NCBI GenBank assembly: GCA_038106885.1
Contig: JAYNFX010000041.1
Location: 1 to 11,459, forward strand
Length of the DNA: 11,459 nt
Reading direction: 5' to 3'
Origin: UBA3537 sp038106885
GTDB lineage: Bacteria; Bacteroidota; Bacteroidia; Flavobacteriales; Flavobacteriaceae
Positions 5,340 to 11,459 of this stretch are shown here, one piece after another (positions within the stretch are counted from its first letter, which is position 1; each line of letters opens with the position of its first letter). The position numbers and the translations under genes were made by a program. A model generated the notes under the pieces. The model was given only the letters and a program-made list of their open reading frames with translations. It did not search any database and had not been told where the DNA came from.

Positions 5340-7343
5340 TTACCGCTTTAGATTTTCTAATCTTTTTTTGTAAGCTGAAATTTCGTCTCTGAATTTTGCA
5401 GCCATAATAAAATCTAAATCCTTAGCTGCTGATTCCATAAGTTTTCTATTGTCACGAATCTTTTGTTCAATTTGTGGTATATTTAAATTAGAAATCTCAT
5501 TTTCATTATTTTTTCGTTGCTCTTTTTCATAATAACTAGCACTTACAGAGTTCTTCGTCAATGCATTATCTAGGCTTTTATTAAGTGCCTTTGGTTTGAT
5601 TTTATTCAGTCTATTATATTCTATTTGTTTGTTTCTTCTTTCAAGTGTTTGATCAATTGTAAATTTCATACTTTTTGTAATTTTATTTGCATACATAATA
5701 GCCATGCCGTTTAAATTTCTAGCAGCGCGACCAACGGTTTGAGTCAATGATCGATTTGATCTTAAAAATCCTTCCTTATCAGCATCTAATATAGCTACAA
5801 GTGAAACCTCTGGAAGATCAAGCCCTTCCCTTAATAAATTTACACCTACCAAAACGTCAAATAGTCCTTTTCTAAGATCTTGCATGATTTCTACCCTTTC
5901 TAGGGTATCTACATCACTATGAATATATCTGCATCTAATATCAATACGACTAAGATATTTTGTTAATTCTTCAGCCATTCTTTTTGTTAAAGTAGTAACC
6001 AGTGTTCGCTCATCCTTTTCAACTCTCTTTTGTATTTCTTCTATTAAATCATCAATTTGATTTTCACTTGATCTAACTTCAATAATTGGATCTAGTAATC
6101 CGGTAGGTCTTATAATTTGTTCTACAAACACTCCATCAGATTTACTTAGTTCATAATCTGCTGGAGTAGCGCTTACAAATAAAACTTGATTTTGAAGACT
6201 TTCAAATTCCTCAAATTTTAATGGACGATTGTCCATTGCTGCCGGTAGTCTAAATCCATATTCTACTAAATTTTCTTTTCGACTACGGTCCCCTCCATAC
6301 ATAGCATGAACCTGTGAAATTGTAACATGACTTTCGTCAACAACCATTAAGTAGTCTTTTGGAAAGTAATCTAATAAACAAAATGGTCTTGTTCCTGGAG
6401 CACGACCATCCAGATAACGTGAATAGTTTTCTATTCCCGAACAATAGCCTAATTCTTTTATCATTTCTAAATCGAACTCTGTACGTTCCTTAAGTCTTTT
6501 TGCTTCTAAGTGTTTACCAATTTCTTTAAAATAGTCATACTGTTTTTTTAAATCGTCTTGAATTTGTTCAATAGCATTTTGTAAAATTTCTGGAGAGGTA
6601 ACAAACATGTTAGCAGGGTAAATGTTTATGTTTTCGTAAACTTCAATTATTTTATTGTCTTCAACATTAAAAGCTTCAATTGTTTCAATCTCATCTCCAA
6701 AAAAATGAATTCTAATTCCATAATCTGCATAGCCTGGAAATACATCTACTGTATCTCCTTTAATTCTAAAATTTCCATTAAAAAATTCACCCTCAGTTCT
6801 GGAGTATAAACTTTGTACTAATTTGTGTAGTAAGCTAGTTCTCGAAATTATTTGATTTGTTTTTAATGAGATAACATTTTTCTGAAATTCTATTGGATTT
6901 CCAATCCCGTAGAGACATGAAACAGAAGCCACAACAATAATATCTCTTCGACCAGATAATAGTGAAGAAGTGGTGCTTAGTCTAAGTTTTTCAATTTCTT
7001 CATTAATTGATAAATCTTTTTCAATATATGTACCCGTAACGGGAATGTATGCCTCAGGTTGATAATAATCATAATATGAAACAAAATATTCAACTGCATT
7101 TTCGGGAAAGAATTGTTTAAATTCTGAATATAATTGAGCAGCTAAAGTTTTATTATGCGCCAAAACAAGAGTTGGTCTTTGGACCTGTTGAATAACATTT
7201 GCTACAGTAAAAGTTTTACCAGATCCCGTAACTCCAAGCAGTGTTTGAAATTTTTCACTAGTTTCAATTCCACCAATAAGTTCATTGATAGCTTTTGGCT
7301 GGTCTCCAGTTGGTTTAAAATCTGACGAAATTTTAAATCTCAT
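5340..7343 (-). CDS. uvrB: UvrABC excision repair subunit B
   Basis: The damage-verifying helicase-like subunit of nucleotide excision repair. UvrA loads it on the lesion, it opens the strands with its beta hairpin, and it recruits UvrC for incision. The 667-residue protein is full length. Seen in order: Walker A GVTGSGKT (37-44); the tyrosine-rich beta-hairpin region from YFVSYYDYYQPEAY (87-100); the UvrA-binding domain (about 155-250); Walker B/DEAD-like VVDESH (334-339); motif III VSATPAD (390-396); motif V NLLREGLDLPE (502-512); motif VI QTVGRAARN (535-543); and the C-terminal UVR helical hairpin (about 623-660) that contacts UvrC. ATG start at 7343-7341. It begins 12 nt after the stop of the upstream secreted-protein gene, so it may be cotranscribed, although a weak -7-like TAATTTTA lies in the AT-rich gap just before the start. 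Such coupling looks accidental rather than functional. Confidence 0.98.
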   Translation of the reverse strand: MRFKISSDFKPTGDQPKAINELIGGIETSEKFQTLLGVTGSGKTFTVANVIQQVQRPTLVLAHNKTLAAQLYSEFKQFFPENAVEYFVSYYDYYQPEAYIPVTGTYIEKDLSINEEIEKLRLSTTSSLLSGRRDIIVVASVSCLYGIGNPIEFQKNVISLKTNQIISRTSLLHKLVQSLYSRTEGEFFNGNFRIKGDTVDVFPGYADYGIRIHFFGDEIETIEAFNVEDNKIIEVYENINIYPANMFVTSPEILQNAIEQIQDDLKKQYDYFKEIGKHLEAKRLKERTEFDLEMIKELGYCSGIENYSRYLDGRAPGTRPFCLLDYFPKDYLMVVDESHVTISQVHAMYGGDRSRKENLVEYGFRLPAAMDNRPLKFEEFESLQNQVLFVSATPADYELSKSDGVFVEQIIRPTGLLDPIIEVRSSENQIDDLIEEIQKRVEKDERTLVTTLTKRMAEELTKYLSRIDIRCRYIHSDVDTLERVEIMQDLRKGLFDVLVGVNLLREGLDLPEVSLVAILDADKEGFLRSNRSLTQTVGRAARNLNGMAIMYANKITKSMKFTIDQTLERRNKQIEYNRLNKIKPKALNKSLDNALTKNSVSASYYEKEQRKNNENEISNLNIPQIEQKIRDNRKLMESAAKDLDFIMAAKFRDEISAYKKRLENLKR

Positions 7344-7355
7344 TATGTAATAAAA

Positions 7356-8864
7356 TTAATAATTTAAATAAACCCAACCGCTTACAGGATTGTAATTCTC
7401 TTCGTTTAAATACAAAACATAAAAATATGTCCCTACAGGCAGTAGAACTGATTTTGATCCCAAACCATTGTTTGAAGTTCCATCCCATTTAGTATTATTA
7501 TCACCCCTAAATATTAAAGCCCCATTTCTATTATAAATGAACAATTTATGATTTACAAAAACATCATAAAGACCTTGGATGTTAAAAAAATCATTTACGC
7601 CATCTCCATTAGGAGAAAACCCCTCAGGTATTAATATTGGACATCCCTCATTAGATAATATAATTTCTATAGATTGAGTGTTATTAGTTTCTGATATTTC
7701 ATCAATAATTCCTGAGCCATTCCCAATATCATCTACAACAGCTAAAATTTCAAATTGTTCTGGAACATCTACGTCAATTTCAATTTCTATGCTTGAACTT
7801 AAAGATTCATCAATGTCTAATTGTTGATCAGTTAAAGTTTGGGCAACTAGTATATCATTTATATAAAATGAAATAGGAGTTTCAGCTGGGAGTACATCTG
7901 TAGAATTTGAATTAAATACACTATAATTCAATATTATATTTCTTGAAAAACAATTAGTTTCTACTTCATTAATTTTAATTGTAGCATCAGCCAACTGACT
8001 GTTTAAAACTGTGATTATACAATTTACCATTACTAAATCTTGACCTGAAGTAAGTTGAATTGTCGCATATGTATCACCAACATTAATCGTATTTTGAATA
8101 TCATAGACATCAATATCCATATTATGCATATTTGACTCACCAGTAAAACTATTTGTACCATTAAACGCATTTGTTGATGGATTTAAAGGAGGATTACTTA
8201 AGACATATCCATTTATACTCAAAGATTCTTCAACAGCAAGGCTAACATCTCCTTCCCAAGCAATAAATCCAATTTTTGCTCCTTCTACGTCTAAAACATT
8301 TAAATTATCGAGAGTTATGCTTATTTCATTTGGAACTGCTTCTAATCCGTCATAGATATTTATTTGATTAAGTGGTAAATCCTCATCCTCAAATAATACA
8401 ATTATTGACCAACCAGCAAAATTAGTCCCTGTTGAACAATAATTTTCAGAGATGTCAATATTATCAAGTTCACTTAGAATATATGATCCATTTCCATGCT
8501 CTTGAACAATTTCAGTTACGTCTGAGAACGCAGAAAAAAACTGTCTGTTAGCATCCAGGCTGTAGCTAAAAGTTCTGATTGGATAAATGTCATTATCGTT
8601 AAGTTTTATATCAAAATCACCTTCTCCTGATCCTGCCCAATACAAATATGCGGCTCTCACAATTTGATTTGATTCTATAAACAAATTTGCATCTGAACTT
8701 GTAAGGATGGAACACTCAAAATATGCTCCATTTTCTATAATATTTAATGTATTTCCAATTGCAGTGTAATCAAATCTGCCATTGTGTTGTTCGTATAAAG
8801 TTACATTTTGAGCAGATATAAACTTTGTTATTGAAATTATTAAACAAAATATTAATATCCTCAC
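7356..8864 (-). CDS. Secreted protein with type IX secretion type B sorting (gliding-motility C-terminal) domain
   Basis: A 502-residue protein exported by Sec and then across the outer membrane by the type IX system. A signal peptide covers residues 1-18 (RILIFCLIISITKFISA, cleavage near SAQ). The N-terminal half (about 25-290) has AAYLYWAGSG, FSDVTEIVQEHGNGSYIL, FAGWSIIVLFED and INIYDGLEAV, a pattern resembling the DUF3344-type surface domain. About 293-403 looks like a CARDB-like beta-sandwich adhesion module ending in EISETNN. The C-terminal domain (about 408-502) starts PEGFSPNGDGVNDFF and includes KLFIYNRNGALIF and WDGTSNNG, the gliding-motility-associated (CHU_C) type B signature. The start is GTG (8864-8862), the only option: an in-frame TAA, which is the stop of the upstream gene, lies just ahead. 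It sits 6 nt after the giant repeat protein and 12 nt before uvrB. The function is unknown; a surface-attached adhesin or structural partner is likely. Confidence 0.88.
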   Translation of the reverse strand: MRILIFCLIISITKFISAQNVTLYEQHNGRFDYTAIGNTLNIIENGAYFECSILTSSDANLFIESNQIVRAAYLYWAGSGEGDFDIKLNDNDIYPIRTFSYSLDANRQFFSAFSDVTEIVQEHGNGSYILSELDNIDISENYCSTGTNFAGWSIIVLFEDEDLPLNQINIYDGLEAVPNEISITLDNLNVLDVEGAKIGFIAWEGDVSLAVEESLSINGYVLSNPPLNPSTNAFNGTNSFTGESNMHNMDIDVYDIQNTINVGDTYATIQLTSGQDLVMVNCIITVLNSQLADATIKINEVETNCFSRNIILNYSVFNSNSTDVLPAETPISFYINDILVAQTLTDQQLDIDESLSSSIEIEIDVDVPEQFEILAVVDDIGNGSGIIDEISETNNTQSIEIILSNEGCPILIPEGFSPNGDGVNDFFNIQGLYDVFVNHKLFIYNRNGALIFRGDNNTKWDGTSNNGLGSKSVLLPVGTYFYVLYLNEENYNPVSGWVYLNY

Positions 8865-8870
8865 TTTAGA

Positions 8871-11459
8871 TTAAGTTTTTAGCGTAAAATGTGCACTAAG
8901 TTGTTTATTTTCTCCTGTTGTGGGATCTTTGTAATATAATGTAAACCAATAATCATTAGTTGGCATTAAATTTCCATTGTATGTACCGTCCCAGCCTCTT
9001 CCTGAAGGTCTAATTTCCTTCAATAATTTTCCATATCTATCAAAAATATAAATTTTTGCTTCTTGTTGATTAGATATTCCTTTTATATTCCATAAATCAT
9101 TGTATCCATCTCCATTTGGAGTGAAAAATCTCGGATAATCAATTACATATAGAGTTTCCTTGGATTCACCACAACCATTTATATCTCTTACTGTGACAGT
9201 GTGTTCACCTGGACTAATGTCATAAAATAGTCCTGAATCTTGCCATGGTCCTTGATCTAATGAAAATTCATAAACACCTGATCCTGTAGCAATGGCTTCA
9301 ATTATATGAATACTTGCAAATGCAGGTGTAGTTACTTCTGCAGTTACAATGGGTGGTGAACTTTCAAAAACAGTAAAAGTTTCTATTGGTGCAGCACACT
9401 GAGTATCGAGAGTAGAATCAAATACTTCAAGGAAATAATCACCTCCTTGACTAGGAAAAAATGATGAATCTGTTCCTACAATCTCACCATTTAAATTTGA
9501 CCATATAAATGTGTATGCTGAATTTTCAAGACCAGTATCAATTTCTAGTGGTGGTATAATTTCTGTTCCATTCGTATTAACACACAATAAGTACTCATTA
9601 TCAATAAAAACAACTGGTAAAGGATTTACTTTTAATGTTAGAGGAGCTACTTCAAAACATCCGTTTACTAGGTTATCTAGCCTTGTATAGATGGTTTGTG
9701 GATTTATTTCATTAGTATATTGTGAGTTTAGTGAATTACTTGAGTTTAATGCATCCTCTTCAGTTAAATAATAAGTTACATTGAAAAGAAGTGGATCTTG
9801 GCCACCTAAAACAGCAGAATTTTGACTTAAAAGATCAAATTCAACACTGTTGTTGGTAGAATCACCATCTAAATCTACATTATCATCACAAACCTCATAG
9901 GGCTGTAGAGTGTTTATAAATGGCTTTGGATTAACTATTAAATTAGTACTTCCAGTCTCATAGCATCCAGTAATATTATTTTCAATTCTAATGAAAATTG
10001 TTTGGTTATCTTGGATAGTATTAGTGAAGATAATTGGTAATAAATTAATATTTTCTATTGCATCTTCAATACTGAGATGATAACTAATAGTTAAATCAGT
10101 TTGCCCGCCTATAACTTGCTGATCAAGTTCACTTAAATCAAATGTTTGAATTCCATCATAATCATCGTCGCACAATTCTGGATTTTCTGGTTGAAAAAAG
10201 TCTGGTATGGATTCAACAGTTAAAGTGAAGTTGACATTAGTAATAAAACAACCAGTTACATCAGGATCATTATTTTGGATTTCTTCTCTTACATAAATAG
10301 TTTGTTGGTCAACAACTGTATATGGACTATTTAAACTATTGACTCCATTATCAGCATCTTCCTGTGATGAATGATAAGAAATTATAATATCATTTTCATT
10401 TTGTGACCCAAGGATAATTTCGTTGTAATCTAAAAGATCGACCTCGGCTTCACCAGGCGTATTTGTACATAAAATTTCATCTTGTATGTCATTAAACTCA
10501 GGTACTGAAAAAACTTGAAGTAACATTGAATTTATACCAAAACAATCATTTTCTCTTTCAACTCTAATATATAAAGTTTGTTGATTTGGAACCTCACTGA
10601 TATATTGGTCAGGTAATTGATTTAGTTCTAACAATGCATCATTTTCACTTGCATAATATTTTACTGTTAATTGGTCTGGGCTAGTAATGTCATTGTTAGG
10701 ATTTGCAACAATCATTGATAATATGTAGTCATCTGCGTCACTTAATGTAAATAATCCAAGACCATCATAATCATTACCATTCATTTCACTATTGTCACAT
10801 ACTATTAGTCCGGCATCTTCAGGAATAGGATTAAAAATAGTTTCCAAATAAAAATAAGATGTTGTGTAACATGTAGTATTGATATTCTCAACTCTTGTAT
10901 AGATTGTTTGTAACGGTGTTAAATTGACGTAGCTGTTTGGATTAGTTATTGCGTTTAAATTAGCATCTAAGTCTTCTTGTGATGTATGAAATGTTAACGA
11001 ATAATTTTCAGGATCGTCACCAACAACAATATTTTCAGCTGCTTCTTCAAGATTATAAATAGATATACCGTCCTGTACACCATCAATATCGCATTGAACA
11101 AGCGGCACATTTTCAATTACATTTGGTAATGGATCAACTCCAATTGTATATGTTCCAATAAATCTACATTCAGAGTAAATGTTACTAATCAATAAGTAAT
11201 ATATGCTTTGGTCAGCTGATAAGTTAGTGTATGGTCCTGTAATTGGATTTGATTCATTTTCTGCATCATTAAATGTTTCGTAATGAGAAATTGTAACATT
11301 TTGACCATTAATAATTTCAGAATTTAGAGAGGATAAATCAAATACTTCAGTGTAGTCTCCTGGATTATTGTAATCACATTGATAATATTCAATATTTGTT
11401 GTGCCCACAGGAGTATCAAAAACATTTAAATTAAATGAAGTTGTGTCAAAACAACTTGT
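8871..11459 (-). CDS. Giant repeat surface protein with type IX type B sorting domain (5' end outside window)
   Basis: At least 862 residues; the frame is open to the last base, so the N-terminus and signal peptide are missing. A GTG at 11408 is only an internal codon, because the residues before it (SCFDTTSFNLNVFDTP) fit the repeat pattern. Counting from the window edge, six repeats of about 92-110 residues are marked by Q-[ST]-[IL]-[YF] at 84, 184, 294, 386, 486 and 588. Each unit has a Cys-Asp-x-Asp-like stretch near its start, an S-x-x-DA segment, and a GC[YF] or DCF followed by V-x-P-x-P at its end. About 617-700 is an Ig/PKD-like segment, and 727-763 (YEFSLDQGPW ... TVRDINGCG) resembles the SprB repeat of gliding adhesins. 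The C-terminal domain (about 767-862) has FFTPNGDGYNDLW, KIYIFDRYGKLL and WDGTYNG. It is probably a cell-surface adhesin or matrix protein; the target is unknown. Confidence 0.9.
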   Translation of the reverse strand, partial: TSCFDTTSFNLNVFDTPVGTTNIEYYQCDYNNPGDYTEVFDLSSLNSEIINGQNVTISHYETFNDAENESNPITGPYTNLSADQSIYYLLISNIYSECRFIGTYTIGVDPLPNVIENVPLVQCDIDGVQDGISIYNLEEAAENIVVGDDPENYSLTFHTSQEDLDANLNAITNPNSYVNLTPLQTIYTRVENINTTCYTTSYFYLETIFNPIPEDAGLIVCDNSEMNGNDYDGLGLFTLSDADDYILSMIVANPNNDITSPDQLTVKYYASENDALLELNQLPDQYISEVPNQQTLYIRVERENDCFGINSMLLQVFSVPEFNDIQDEILCTNTPGEAEVDLLDYNEIILGSQNENDIIISYHSSQEDADNGVNSLNSPYTVVDQQTIYVREEIQNNDPDVTGCFITNVNFTLTVESIPDFFQPENPELCDDDYDGIQTFDLSELDQQVIGGQTDLTISYHLSIEDAIENINLLPIIFTNTIQDNQTIFIRIENNITGCYETGSTNLIVNPKPFINTLQPYEVCDDNVDLDGDSTNNSVEFDLLSQNSAVLGGQDPLLFNVTYYLTEEDALNSSNSLNSQYTNEINPQTIYTRLDNLVNGCFEVAPLTLKVNPLPVVFIDNEYLLCVNTNGTEIIPPLEIDTGLENSAYTFIWSNLNGEIVGTDSSFFPSQGGDYFLEVFDSTLDTQCAAPIETFTVFESSPPIVTAEVTTPAFASIHIIEAIATGSGVYEFSLDQGPWQDSGLFYDISPGEHTVTVRDINGCGESKETLYVIDYPRFFTPNGDGYNDLWNIKGISNQQEAKIYIFDRYGKLLKEIRPSGRGWDGTYNGNLMPTNDYWFTLYYKDPTTGENKQLSAHFTLKT
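9500..11459 (-). repeat. Six tandem ~100-residue protein repeats in the giant surface protein
   Basis: Anchoring on the Q-T-I-Y-x-R motif, codons begin near 11210, 10910, 10580, 10304, 10004 and 9698, spaced about 300, 330, 276, 300 and 306 nt. The units are diverged at both protein and DNA level (for example QTIYTRVEN, QTLYIRVER, QTIYVREEI, QTIFIRIEN, QTIYTRLDN), so this is an old array, not a recent duplication. The Asp-rich cysteine stretches (CDIDGVQDG, CDDDYDGIQ, CDDNVDLDGD) could bind calcium, which is an inference. The repeat run continues past the right edge; the left boundary given here is approximate. Confidence 0.8.

Noticed and set aside
11406..11408. GTG as the start of the giant repeat protein
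   Set aside because: The frame stays open to the window edge and the residues before the GTG fit the repeat pattern, so the gene begins outside.
8871..11459. The repeated blocks as a CRISPR array or DNA satellite
   Set aside because: The repeats are about 300 nt, diverged at DNA level and preserved as protein motifs; there are no short identical repeats with spacers.

Overview
This window is AT-rich DNA from a member of the Bacteroidota, most likely a marine-type Flavobacteriia. The evidence is the tmRNA tag (GENNYALAA), two proteins with the gliding-motility/type IX secretion type B C-terminal domain, Bacteroidota-style promoters (TTG, about 20 nt, TAnnTTTG), a Bacteroidota-type LysA, and the near absence of Shine-Dalgarno sequences. 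It reads as ordinary chromosome; I see no insertion sequence, phage gene, CRISPR array or tRNA.

Layout. Positions 22-412 (minus) are ssrA, the tmRNA of ribosome rescue. Transcribed away from it is a saccharopine-dehydrogenase-like NAD(P) oxidoreductase (508-1719, plus), closed by a hairpin terminator that also faces the cold-shock gene arriving from the other side (1773-1964, minus). Next come lysA (2051-3256, minus) and, diverging from it across 97 nt, a small protein with an HTH-like N-terminus and an ACT-like C-terminus (3354-4028, plus). sucC (4137-5330, plus) has the best promoter in the window and converges on uvrB (5340-7343, minus). Upstream of uvrB on the same strand lie two secreted proteins with type IX sorting domains (7356-8864, and 8871 to beyond the right edge), spaced 12 and 6 nt apart, so the three are probably one transcription unit.

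How the genes may work together. Positions 508-4028 hold three genes pointing to lysine: a LYS1-like dehydrogenase, the last enzyme of diaminopimelate-pathway lysine synthesis, and an ACT-domain protein divergent from lysA in the way lysR is divergent from lysA in E. coli. A role of the ACT protein as a lysine-responsive regulator is an inference. The right third encodes cell-surface or secreted material: a giant repeat protein with at least six units of about 100 residues and a smaller partner. The large gene is incomplete; it is open to the last base, so its N-terminus lies outside the window.

Three of the seven genes whose starts are visible use GTG or TTG. I found no clearly undescribed system. 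The best leads are the lysA/ACT divergent pair and the coupled surface-protein pair fused transcriptionally to uvrB.
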